Source of the DNA: Dehalococcoidia bacterium
GTDB lineage: Bacteria > Chloroflexota > Dehalococcoidia > Bin125
Length of the DNA stretch: 64,000 bases
Reading direction: 5' to 3'
Assembly: GCA_022825265.1 (NCBI GenBank)
Contig: JAJDXE010000013.1
Coordinates: 1-64,000 of the forward strand
Program-made: the position numbers and the translations under genes
Shown: piece by piece, positions 35,944-45,012 of the stretch
Position numbering within the stretch: position 1 is the stretch's first letter
How the letters are laid out: each line of letters begins with the position of its first letter
The notes under the pieces: generated by a model
What the model was told of the DNA's origin: nothing
What the model saw: the letters and a program-made list of their open reading frames with translations, nothing else
Database searches by the model: none

Positions 35944-37553
35944 CTCGACGAGTAGCCGACTTCCGTGACTTCATGAGTGAGTACGTGAATCTCAACCCCA
36001 CTCGGTATGAGCGGTTGAAGAGGAGCGACAAGGCAGTCAGCGATTACCTAGCCCAGAACTTGGCCGGCTTCCTGAGGACAGAGCGTCAAGGCTCCTACGC
36101 CCTTCGCACAACGATCCGACCGGTCAGAGACAGCGATGAGTTCGACGTGGACCGCCTCGTCTTCTTGGAGTTCGATCGAACCAAGTCGCCGAAGGACTAC
36201 ATCGACGACGTGTACAAGTGTCTCAAGGACAACGGCAACTACAAGGACAAGGTGGGGAGGAAGACCAGGTGCGTCACCGTCAACTATGCCGACGACTTCA
36301 ATATCGACCTGGTGCCCTGCATCACCCTCAACGGCAGCCAATTCATCTGCAATCGCAAGACAAACGGGTTTGAACAGACGGACGGAAACGGATACCGCGA
36401 TTGGTTCAACGGGAAGAACGGGATCACCAACGGCAACCTCAAGCTCGTCACTCGGCTGCTGAAGTACCTGAGGGATCACAAGAAGACCTTCACGGCGCCG
36501 TCGATCCTGCTCACCACGCTGATCGGCCATACGGTGCACGACTGGGAAGACGATGCTGAGTTCAAGACCATTCCTGATGCCCTGCTGACGGTGATCACTC
36601 GGCTCGACGAGTTTCTTCAGGCACATCCGAAGATGCCAGAGATCTGGAATCCCGCCCTGCCAAGCGAGACCTTCACACGGCACTGGGACCAGGACAAGTA
36701 CGAGCGCTTCAGGGACATGATCTCCAGCTACGCCAAGAGAATCCAGGAGGCGTACTCGGAGGAAGACGAAGAGGCGAGTGTCAGAAAGTGGCGGGAGCTG
36801 TTTGGCGACGGGTTCAGCAGCCTGACTGCCACGACAAGCCACTCCGCGGCGAAGATGACGCCGAGAATAGTCACGCCGAGCAGACCCTACGCGGCCGTGG
36901 ATACTCGTCCGGCCCGGGGCCGGCTCAGCCTGAGCCAATCCGAGCTTGAGTGGTTGGGATCCGAATTCCCCGGACTACAGCTCGACTCGGAGGCGGGGGT
37001 AATCGAGGGAGAGTTGGAGTTGCGGGCCGCCTACGACATCGAAGCGGGGAAGCTTCGCATCGGCAGCGACGATGCAACCGCGAGCATGGAATCATTCCTC
37101 ATCGATTCCTTCTCGATCAAGATCGAGTTGGATTCCCTCGACCAAAACGGCTGGCCGAAGGTCTTCGAAGTCGGAGCACGGCATGAGCGGATCGCTGAGC
37201 GGGAACGCATCGACAGCATCGATCTGCACTTCTACCCGGACGGTTCTTGCTGCCTCGGCCTCCAGCCGCTTGCGGACCGCCGCACGACGCTCCAGGAATT
37301 CGTTGACGAGATGGTGGTCCCGTTCTTCTATCGACTGTCTTACACCGGCCACCACGGGGTTAAAGCTGCTAGACAGCTGCTCTGGGACGAGTACGCGCAT
37401 GGCGAAGAAGGGCTCCAGCAGTACGTTTCGGCCCTCTCCGAGATGGCCCGTCAGGGTTTGGGTAGGAACGATCCGTGCGCATGCGGCAGCGGACGAAAGT
37501 ACAAGAGATGCCACCTCGGAGAAGTCGAGCGATTCAAACATAACCGAGGGTGA
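35940..37553 (+). CDS. CD-NTase fused to an E2-like domain and SEC-C zinc motif (CBASS)
   Basis: This 537-residue protein joins three parts. Residues 1-300 are a cGAS/DncV-like nucleotidyltransferase: GS at 51-52, DVD (Asp69, Asp71) and Asp123 in DFNIDLVPC. Residues about 328-470 resemble the E2-like protein of short type II CBASS, ending in YPDGSCCLG with candidate catalytic Cys437/Cys438. Residues 508-526 form a SEC-C zinc motif (Cys513, Cys515, Cys524, His525). The CD-NTase would make the cyclic nucleotide that activates the patatin; the E2 part would prime it by conjugation. These are usually separate proteins, so the fusion is notable. The reading frame is continuous. Confidence 0.85.
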   Translation: MTRRVADFRDFMSEYVNLNPTRYERLKRSDKAVSDYLAQNLAGFLRTERQGSYALRTTIRPVRDSDEFDVDRLVFLEFDRTKSPKDYIDDVYKCLKDNGNYKDKVGRKTRCVTVNYADDFNIDLVPCITLNGSQFICNRKTNGFEQTDGNGYRDWFNGKNGITNGNLKLVTRLLKYLRDHKKTFTAPSILLTTLIGHTVHDWEDDAEFKTIPDALLTVITRLDEFLQAHPKMPEIWNPALPSETFTRHWDQDKYERFRDMISSYAKRIQEAYSEEDEEASVRKWRELFGDGFSSLTATTSHSAAKMTPRIVTPSRPYAAVDTRPARGRLSLSQSELEWLGSEFPGLQLDSEAGVIEGELELRAAYDIEAGKLRIGSDDATASMESFLIDSFSIKIELDSLDQNGWPKVFEVGARHERIAERERIDSIDLHFYPDGSCCLGLQPLADRRTTLQEFVDEMVVPFFYRLSYTGHHGVKAARQLLWDEYAHGEEGLQQYVSALSEMARQGLGRNDPCACGSGRKYKRCHLGEVERFKHNRG

Positions 37554-37946
37554 GCAGCGATTGAAGGCTAGCAGGAGGAATGCGCTGCAGCGATGCACGG
37601 GGTTTTCTACGTCCTTTCTGCAGCCTACATACGCAAGCCTATGACAGGAGTGCGCAGCCTCCTCAGCCTGGAAAGTGCTGCGGCGACGATAGAAGGGCAC
37701 GATCCGTTCCATAACCCGCACGCAGGAAGTCCGTGAGTGTCCCAGCTTGACGGCCCTCGGCGCCTCTCCACAGACCAACGCTTGCTGCATTGAGAACACT
37801 CCTGCTGGGCCGCTCATGGTAGGAGGCCTCCTATGAGACTCGGGGATGAGCCAGCCTTTCTCTCAAGAGGTGAACTCGAAGGAAGACGACAGTGACTGAC
37901 TGCGGAAGATTCGGCATCAGATCGGGACCCGCTGTCACGCGGACTA
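37554..37946. other. Gap between CBASS and an IS relic
   Basis: No convincing gene is seen in these 393 bases. A 47-codon frame begins at an ATG after AGGAGGAATG-like sequence (about 37592) but has no recognisable similarity. TAGGAGGCCTCCTA at 37820-37833 is a perfect 14-base palindrome that could be a protein-binding site. The stretch probably holds debris from earlier insertions. Confidence 0.35.
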
Positions 37947-38758
37947 GGGCCTGTTTACGCTAACTGGAGTGCATGGTAGGTCAGGGCGAGCTAGACGAAG
38001 CTGAGGTAGACGACATCGAGCTTGTCGTATCGGACATGGACGCGACGAAAGCGTTTGAGCCGGCGGAAGCGCTGGCGGTCGTAAGACCAGGGCCGTGCGC
38101 GGCGGGGATGGGGCGGGATGACCGCTGGTGGCCGAGCTTGCGGGCCAAGCCGCGGGTCTCATCGCCCTCGTGGGCGCGGTCCGCCAGCAGCGCCGGCTGA
38201 CCAGATTGAGGCCCCAGCCGGCGCTGCAGTTCGCGGCCCCAGGGCGCGTCGCCCGCCTGGCCCAGCGAGAGCGCTAGCTTGAGGACGGTGCGATCGTCAA
38301 CGGCGAGCGCGTGGAGCTCGCTCGACTAACCGTCGCGCGAGCGGCCGATCGCCTGGCGCCCCCTGTCGGCGGGCGTCGCTGGCGTCCGGGTGCAGTTGGA
38401 TGATCGTGCTGTCCAAGGACAGCGCGTCCCACTCCTGGGCCGCCGGCCGCTCGGCCAGCAGGGCCGCCAAGACGCGCTCCAGCACGCCCGCTTTGGCTCA
38501 GCGGTTGAGCCGCGTGTAGACCGTATGCCAGGGGCCGAATCGCTCTGGCAAGGCGCGCTAGTTGCAGCCCCGCTCGGCCATGTAGAGCAGCCCGTTCAGC
38601 ACCTGGCGTTGCGACAACTTGGTATTGCCACGCGCGCGGCAGCAGCGGCGCGATCCTCTCGTATTGCCCGTGCGTCAGTTCCATCATTGAGCTGTGGTCG
38701 CCCAACCGCCAACACCGCCCCTAATCTGGCACAACATCACCTAAGTGTGAACAGGCCC
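37947..38758 (-). mobile_element. Decayed IS5-family insertion sequence
   Basis: The 812-base element is bounded by GGGCCTGTTTACGC on the left and GTGAACAGGCCC on the right, which match as terminal inverted repeats with one difference. On the minus strand, fragments of a DDE transposase are readable in several frames: MELTHGQYERIAPLLP, QEWDALSLDSTII and RVHVRYDKLDVVYLSF. Stops and frameshifts break it, so it is not active. It lies between the CBASS operon and a small gene. Confidence 0.8.
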
Positions 38759-38828
38759 CAGGAACGGCGGCCGGTGCACTCGTAGTGGCCTGCCAGGAGG
38801 GCCACTTAGAAACATGAGGAGAAACAGT

Positions 38829-39032
38829 ATGGCAAACCAGACCCAGACCTACTGCATTCAGCTCCAAGAGTCCGAGGGCGTATGGGCACCGACGATCGAG
38901 GTTGAGGCGGACGAAATCAAAGAGAGACCATTTGGCAGCAATGACATTGCGACCATCGAGCTGAAAAAGAGCGGCGAGTCTGTCGGCAAGTTCGTTGGCA
39001 TTGCTGGATGGTGGATTACGGGAGACGCCTAG
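38829..39032 (+). CDS. Small hypothetical protein
   Basis: This 67-residue acidic protein starts MANQTQTYCIQLQESEGVW. A clean GAGGAGAAACAGT ribosome-binding region supports the start. It is rich in Glu, Lys and Ile, without a signal peptide or membrane segment, and I recognise no family. It sits between two dead insertion sequences, so it could be the surviving part of a larger inserted unit. It is real-looking in codon use and start signal, but function is unknown. Confidence 0.5.
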   Translation: MANQTQTYCIQLQESEGVWAPTIEVEADEIKERPFGSNDIATIELKKSGESVGKFVGIAGWWITGDA

Positions 39033-39289
39033 CAAGGTGCACAATCACGGAGAGGCGGAGCCAGAACAGCCCTCGATCGACCTCCGGCCGCGTACACGCC
39101 GTTGCACTGGGAACTACTCCAGTGGTTCGAACGTTGTGATACTGGGCACGGGCTTGCCGTCCGAGGCTGCCTCTGCGCGGTGTATCTACGAGGCGGCCGT
39201 CTCGAGCTTGGCCAGTCGAGAGAAGCCGTAGGCGGCGGTCACTTCGAAGCAGGGTCGGCTGTTGGCCCACCTAATCAGGCCAGTCTGCC

Positions 39290-40130
39290 GCTGACGATGG
39301 CTATCGGGTCAGCCCGGGTACCGGGAAGTGCGCTGGTCGCATGCACCGTATCGGCCGCGCTTCGTTTGAGCGCGGTGCAGGATGCTCCTGAGTCCGCGCA
39401 GGATGCAGACCAAACTGCTCCTGTCGTACGCCCGGTCGGCGCTCATGGTCGCGGATTCCTGGAAGCCGGGTTCGAACAACGCCCGACCCTCTTCGCGTTT
39501 GGCGCAGCCGTCGGCCTCGATCAACTCCACGTCGATGATCCGACCGGCCTAGTTCTCAGTCAGCGTGTGCCTCAGGCAGCAGAGCTTGGCCCTTGCGACT
39601 TGACATCGCTGAAGAGCCGCGCGTTGGGTTGGGAGACTACTCGCGCGTCGCCGCCGCGGCGGCGTTGATCCATGAAGTCGCGTCCACAGTTGCGTGCGGT
39701 GCGCCGGAGTGGACCCTTGTTGCGCCGGTCGTAACTCTCGTGCGAGTTACAAGGCTCCCGCAGGGCGCTGTCGACTGTGAAGTGTTCGGCTGAGAAGGGT
39801 CCGCCGCCTAGCTCTCTCGATCACCTCTTTGAGTAGGGCCCACACCGCATTCGCATGCAATCGCCGCTCGCGGTTCTTCGAGCACGTAGTCGGATGGCAG
39901 GGCTCGTCTTATACGTTGAGATCCGGAAACCAGTTGAACAGCAGGTTGTAGCGCAGCTACTCGCAGAACTGTCGTTCAGGGCAGATCGCATAGAAGGCTA
40001 TCAGCAGGCTCGATTTGAACAGGAGTTCGCGCGGAATCGAAGGCCGCCAGGCGGCCGCTTAGAGCTGCTCGAACCAGGCTGGCATGCGCAACAGGAGCGA
40101 GTTGGGGACAGTCTTCCTCCGGCTGCTTAG
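39290..40130 (-). mobile_element. Decayed transposase remnant (IS5-type with DUF772-like N terminus)
   Basis: Minus-strand fragments match one transposase in scattered frames. LLFNWFPDLNV and CSKNRERRL come from the DUF772-like N-terminal part, AEHFTVDSALREP from the first catalytic Asp block, and SADRAYDRSSLVCILRG from the second. Stops and frameshifts separate them. No terminal repeats were defined, so the ends are approximate. The region up to 40364 holds no gene. Confidence 0.7.
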
Positions 40131-40364
40131 ATTCGATTGAGTGGCGGCGATATCCACTAATCGGCTTTATAGGCTAGGGGATGGAATCTCCGCTGCGAGT
40201 GGTGTCCTGAGCACTAACCAATCAAGCGTCACGCCTGTCATATCAGTCGCCAGTCAGTTCAAGTCGCGGTCTGCCCAGGGCCGCCATGGCCGCTGGTTCA
40301 ACGAACTCTCTGTGAACTTCCTTGTTCCTCACACGGTAGCCTGCCGGTAGCCCAGCTAAAGCAC

Positions 40365-42479
40365 TCATTCCTCTGGTTCGACTACCTCTGCGTTACTACT
40401 CGCACTCTGGGCATCGTTACCCTGCCACTCTTCAGCAACCGCGGTCCAGTCCGTTTTTCGATCCTCCTCTCCCGTCCACACCTTCCAAAACTCGGGATCA
40501 TCTGAACGAGGCTGATGCTCCTTAGGTAGACTTCGAACATGTACTAGCACAGGTAGCTCCGAAGCCCACCCCAAGATGATAGCTCGCTGCGTCGGCAATA
40601 ACGGTAGCTCCCGCAATAGTCCTCTGAGGTTGTCCGGTACTAGGCGTAGCACCAAATCCTGATCCCGATCATTGGATATCCGGTGTAACAGAAAAGTGTT
40701 GCACTGCGACAGAACTGCCGGAGACAGCTCCGAAGGCCTCTGTGAAGACAGCACTAATCCCAGTCCAAACTTCCGTCCTTCTCGTGCGACACGTTCAAGT
40801 GTCTGGCAACACACAATCGAAGCATCTTGGCTGTCAGAGTCCTCCCTGTAGCGCCTCACAAATGCATGCGCCTCTTCGACTATCAGTACAGTTGGAAGGG
40901 AAGTGCCGGTGGACTTGATGTGTCGCTGAAGCGCTTCAAACAGCATGCGCACTATCACTGATGTGACGACATGAGTAACGTCGCTTGGCACGAGTGACAA
41001 GTCAATGATTGACACACATCGTTCAGATGCCTCGCTATCGGACATACCAAAGTAATCCTCCAGCCACTGCTGTAGTGTGATGTCGTGATCACCTTCTATA
41101 ATCCTCTGTATGCGTGAATCAGATAGCAACGCACGTATGCGTGCAACCAAAGGGTCGATATACTGTGCGGCACCTTCCTGGAGGGCAATCTGCTCGAGAT
41201 GGTCGGCAAGATCAGCGCCGTTGAATGGTATCGGCATGTCTTCATCAGGACCGTCGTTGAGGATGACTCCTCCAAGGCTGGCCAAAAGGTCCTGTATTCG
41301 TTCGACAATGTCCGTGACGGAGTGTTCGGTGAATGCCCTATAGTATTCTACAGTCTCTCCGCTGTTGTTGACAAAGGAGTTGTGTGTCGTTGAGAGAGCA
41401 TCGGCGATCGCGTTCGTAGTAGGGGAGAGGTCGTGTTCAGGGAAGGCCGATGCCTTTGTCTCGAGGTCGGCGGCAAGTGCTTTGAGCCGGAAGCCAAACT
41501 TGCTCTCCTCCGCAAAGATCTCGCCAGATCTGAGGCTGCTAGCGATTGAATGGAGTCTGGAGGAGAGGAATCGACGAAGCTTGAGCAAATTCTCTTCTGT
41601 TGATCCCTCGGGAATGCTCTGGCGACCTGCTTTCACTTCGCGTAGGGCTCTGCGAAGGAGGGGGCGTTGCGCCCTGGCGCTGGCTTGCATGAAGGTCGCC
41701 CACTCAGCACTCGTCCAGAACCACAATGGTACTCGTAGCGGGTGAGAGGCTGTGTCGTTGTCGACCTTGAATATCTTCGCCTCGATCGTGTCATCGTCTT
41801 GGAAAGCTCGGGAGTACTCGCCATTCGGGTCGAGGATGATGAATCTTGCGTTGGGGTCATTCCCGTGCGCGATTTTCGAATTCTCGAGGCTCCAGCGAAC
41901 CAAGCCGGCAACGGTGCAGGACTTTCCGCTCCCTGTGTTACCCAAGACTGCGAGATGCCGGCCGAACAAGCGATTGGGATCGATGCTGACAGCGGCATCG
42001 CCGGCGAGTGGGCTGACTCCAATGGTAACCCGCACTTCATCGGTCGATTGAACGATCGCCCGTAGTTGAGAGTCTGTCGGGAGAAGGACAGGGGCGCCTA
42101 TCGACGGAAGGGCGGCGGCTCCCCTCTGAAAGACATAGTCGCCGTGCGTGGACGTCGCTGCAAGTGTTCCGAGGGGATTGAGGCGCAGCCGTCGTTGTGG
42201 AAACGGCAGATCTAGGAGACCGAAGTCTCGCATTCCTTGCCGCTTCGGGAAGGCTGAATGCCGTATTGTGATCCACTCCACTTGGCCCACGAGATACACT
42301 TCGTCGACGGGAATCAGAAGATAACCATTCACTCTAGGAAACAGACGTGGTGCTCCGGTGTTCAGTGCCATAGACGTCGGAGCTTCAAGATCCAGGGCGA
42401 CCTCAATGTTGTCCGGTGATACAAACTCAATGGTACCGATACGGAAGCTGTCGAATTGCTCTAAGGGCGTCTGCCTCAT
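40365..42479 (-). CDS. HerA-like ATPase of a SIR2-HerA defence pair
   Basis: This 704-residue ATPase of the HerA/FtsK-like group has an N-terminal HAS-barrel-like part, Walker A at 180-187 (GNTGSGKS), Walker B in TVLIVEEAHAFVRR and the sensor block SSQRPSELSPAVLSQCNTFL. HerA forms hexameric rings that move along DNA. It overlaps the SIR2 gene by four bases (ATGA), and SIR2-HerA is a known antiphage pair in which NAD depletion or DNA cleavage stops infection. The base composition is visibly less GC-rich than that of the flanking genes, which suggests transfer. Confidence 0.88.
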   Translation of the reverse strand: MRQTPLEQFDSFRIGTIEFVSPDNIEVALDLEAPTSMALNTGAPRLFPRVNGYLLIPVDEVYLVGQVEWITIRHSAFPKRQGMRDFGLLDLPFPQRRLRLNPLGTLAATSTHGDYVFQRGAAALPSIGAPVLLPTDSQLRAIVQSTDEVRVTIGVSPLAGDAAVSIDPNRLFGRHLAVLGNTGSGKSCTVAGLVRWSLENSKIAHGNDPNARFIILDPNGEYSRAFQDDDTIEAKIFKVDNDTASHPLRVPLWFWTSAEWATFMQASARAQRPLLRRALREVKAGRQSIPEGSTEENLLKLRRFLSSRLHSIASSLRSGEIFAEESKFGFRLKALAADLETKASAFPEHDLSPTTNAIADALSTTHNSFVNNSGETVEYYRAFTEHSVTDIVERIQDLLASLGGVILNDGPDEDMPIPFNGADLADHLEQIALQEGAAQYIDPLVARIRALLSDSRIQRIIEGDHDITLQQWLEDYFGMSDSEASERCVSIIDLSLVPSDVTHVVTSVIVRMLFEALQRHIKSTGTSLPTVLIVEEAHAFVRRYREDSDSQDASIVCCQTLERVAREGRKFGLGLVLSSQRPSELSPAVLSQCNTFLLHRISNDRDQDLVLRLVPDNLRGLLRELPLLPTQRAIILGWASELPVLVHVRSLPKEHQPRSDDPEFWKVWTGEEDRKTDWTAVAEEWQGNDAQSASSNAEVVEPEE

Positions 42480-43906
42480 CGCTCTCCGCCTTCATCCACG
42501 TGAGTTGCTTCTAAATCTGCTTCACTATCATAGGCTGTGTTGCCGACTTGCTCCGTTCCGAGCCTGGAACGCAGCAACTCTGCCATCCTGGATGTTGTGC
42601 GATCAATCGCTGATTTCGGCAGATAGAGGTCCACTAAAGTGCGCAAGTCTGCAACATGGTCTCCTAGTAGCAAGGTCACTTGCGAGGGCCTTCCAAGTTC
42701 TTCATAGGTGTTTATGATTCTGCGTAGCGGATCGCTGTAGGCGATGATAACAAGGTGCGAGGAAGGAATCGTCAACATATCAGCTATGACGCGGTTAATG
42801 TGCTCGTCGCCGAAACTATAGCCATAGCTGACTAGTGTACTGTTCGGTCGGCAGATTGAAGTTGCGAAATCCCGAAACAGCTCGGCGTAGGGAAAGAAGG
42901 AGGTCTCGCGGTCTTTGGCGGCATTAGGATAGATCATCAGCTGGCGAGCGTCGGTGCTTTGTCGAGCCGGACGTGCTAGGAACGGTGTCACGTCTTCTGT
43001 GCCGAAAGGAAGTGATAGGCGGCGAATCGCCCCGTCGTCATCTAGCCAGTCGATTGAGCCATGAAGTTTGGTGAAGCGCGCGACTCCCTCTAGGTAGCGT
43101 GGCTCTCCTCGGATGCCAGGCGGGTTGTAATGGAAATCGACATCGAGCCTAGAGGTACGGAATACCGGCGCAAGCGTGCCGACGAATCTGTCGATCAACC
43201 GTAAACCAGCAAGGTCCGCTCCTAACTCTAGAAACCGGTCATAGTTGGTGGTGTAGATGTTCAGCCGTTCTCTAGTGCCGGAGCGGCTTGCGAAACTCAT
43301 CAAGAAGTTGATCAGGTAGTTGAAAGCCATTTCTCGTTGTTGTGCATTCGCTTCGAGTATGTTGCGTTCTCCGTGAAGGATTGAAGCGACAAAGTTGGTA
43401 AGGCAGGCCGTAAGGCCGTGACGCAATGCGTCGATCGGGAGCATTCTTGAGTGCTCACTGTTTGGGTCGGCGCATAGGATCTCCAATCCGCGGAGTAATT
43501 CCGTTGCGCTCCGAATCTGATCCTCTATGTTGCCCGGTTCTCGTCCTGCCGCTTTGGCGCTTCGCGCGACCTCGATTGCGAGTTCCTCGTCGAAAGCGCC
43601 AATTGGGGCTGTGTCCATTCCTGGAAGCGTTGATGTGGTGGCTAGCCTGTGGACAGCGTGAGTAAGTCCGGATCCGATCAGGAGGGACAGGTGTTCTGAC
43701 TGACAGAGGGCTGTCAACCAAGGTTCGATTCTGGGTCGCAGTGTCTCGCCTTCAAAAGGCTCAGTGCCTTCGACCCACGATCGCCGGTCCCCATCGGCCA
43801 ACAGATACTTGCGGGGTGAGTCTGAGGAAAGGGTTTGGCGTTTAAGTACCGCGGGGCCTTGATCGTCTCTGGTCTTGACGACTTGGTCGCCTTGTTCGAG
43901 TTCCAC
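42476..43906 (-). CDS. SIR2-like NADase of a SIR2-HerA defence pair
   Basis: This 476-residue protein has the sirtuin-like NAD-binding fold: LLIGSGLTH (about 75-83), TTNYD at 219-223, LHGSIDW with His283 as the expected catalytic base, and YGYSFGDEHINRVIADML near the C terminus. In defence systems such domains hydrolyse NAD when infection is sensed. It is the first gene of the pair with the HerA ATPase. The N-terminal 65 residues are polar and unassigned. The gene shares the lower GC content of its partner. Confidence 0.88.
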   Translation of the reverse strand: MELEQGDQVVKTRDDQGPAVLKRQTLSSDSPRKYLLADGDRRSWVEGTEPFEGETLRPRIEPWLTALCQSEHLSLLIGSGLTHAVHRLATTSTLPGMDTAPIGAFDEELAIEVARSAKAAGREPGNIEDQIRSATELLRGLEILCADPNSEHSRMLPIDALRHGLTACLTNFVASILHGERNILEANAQQREMAFNYLINFLMSFASRSGTRERLNIYTTNYDRFLELGADLAGLRLIDRFVGTLAPVFRTSRLDVDFHYNPPGIRGEPRYLEGVARFTKLHGSIDWLDDDGAIRRLSLPFGTEDVTPFLARPARQSTDARQLMIYPNAAKDRETSFFPYAELFRDFATSICRPNSTLVSYGYSFGDEHINRVIADMLTIPSSHLVIIAYSDPLRRIINTYEELGRPSQVTLLLGDHVADLRTLVDLYLPKSAIDRTTSRMAELLRSRLGTEQVGNTAYDSEADLEATHVDEGGER

Positions 43907-44069
43907 GTTGCGGCCTCGCCAACCACTCCGAGAGCAATGCAGGTGCTCGATTTGGTGAGCCTAAGGATGGTAACCGACGGAGTTCATGAGGGCTAGGGAC
44001 AGGAATGAGGGCCAACGAGTCGGGGACGGCTGCTCTGAGCTGTCCGGATGATTGTTGGCCTTCTCTCAT

Positions 44070-44700
44070 ACGACTTGCGGCCTCAGCAGGCAGACCTCCG
44101 TTCGCATTGCGAAAGGAGTGTCATAGACGGGAGTGATGTTGATGGCGCTAAGAAGGATGCAGTCGCGCCTGTTGAAACGGAAGCCGATCCGTTGGAGGTG
44201 TTCGAGCGGGATGAGATAGCTCTCGACTTTATTGAGCCGGCGTGAACGGGCACGGCCGAAGGTCCGCATCGGGCGGCACTTGGACTCTTTCGGGGACGAC
44301 GGGTTGGTAGTTGAGCTCGGTAGCCGACCACAGCGTGGCGTCTTCTTCGTTGCCGGGATCGATGGCTAGGGCGTGCGTAACTTGAGGCGGGTAGACCTGG
44401 CGCAGTAGTTGCCCTCTGCAGGGCGCGGCGCGACGCTGACCAAGTGGGAGGCCGATGATCTGGGGAGTGGTCGTCGCTGACCGTAGCCTGCAGCTTCGAT
44501 GTTAGCCCGCCGCGTGGCCGGCCAATCACCCGACCCTTTTCACAGCCGCGCGTGAGGTGACCGCCCGCAAGGGGACGTTGGTGCTGTCCTGCAACAGCAG
44601 CGTCCAATTCCGGTTTCGGCAATGTCTCCTGATGCAAGACCTGCATTATCCGATCCGACACGCCGGGCCTTGGCCTAGCGAGTGTGCCGCCCGTAGATCG
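44070..44700 (-). mobile_element. Decayed IS5-type transposase fragment
   Basis: On the minus strand, EKGRVIGRPRGGLTSKLQATV matches the core of IS5/IS427-type transposases (GRSRGGLTTKIHA in active relatives), with LLLQDSTNVPLR-like residues in another frame upstream. The coding sequence is broken and both ends are undefined. It is the third IS5-type relic in the island. Confidence 0.65.
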
Positions 44701-44939
44701 TGTGCCAGTTGCCGGACTCGCGCCGCAACCCCCACCAAGCGCAGCCCTGCTATCAGAGGCAGATCTCCTGAGGATCGCAAGTCTTGTCGAGGTTACCGGG
44801 TACCGTTACCAACGGCTCGATCCGTCTGAGTCGTTCACTGGCCAGCGCCGTCTGATAGTTCAACGAGTCAGCACCGCGGCTCCGCCAATCCTCCGCACTT
44901 TGTCATTGTCGCAGTGTGATTTTGCCTAGCCCTGACTCC

Positions 44940-44971
44940 TTCAGAGAGCAAGGGTTTCAGAGAGCAAGGGT
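44940..44971. repeat. Two 16-bp tandem repeats
   Basis: TTCAGAGAGCAAGGGT is repeated exactly twice, followed by a partial third copy. It lies about 40 bases beyond the stop codon of the DISARM-like operon. No function is evident. Confidence 0.8.
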
Positions 44972-45012
44972 TCAGGAGAGGGCAAACTCTCAGTTCGTTG
45001 ACCCGATTCGAG

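Larger units (their letters stand above)
43907..45012. other. Gap with transposase debris
   Basis: About 1.1 kb lies between the SIR2 gene and the end of the DISARM-like operon. It contains a third broken transposase and a short tandem repeat, listed separately. The first 160 bases must hold the SIR2-HerA promoter. No intact gene, tRNA or attachment site was recognised. Confidence 0.45.

Noticed and set aside
43721..43760. Possible tRNA T-loop (GGTTCGATTC)
   Set aside because: It lies inside the SIR2-like coding sequence and lacks matching acceptor and anticodon stems.
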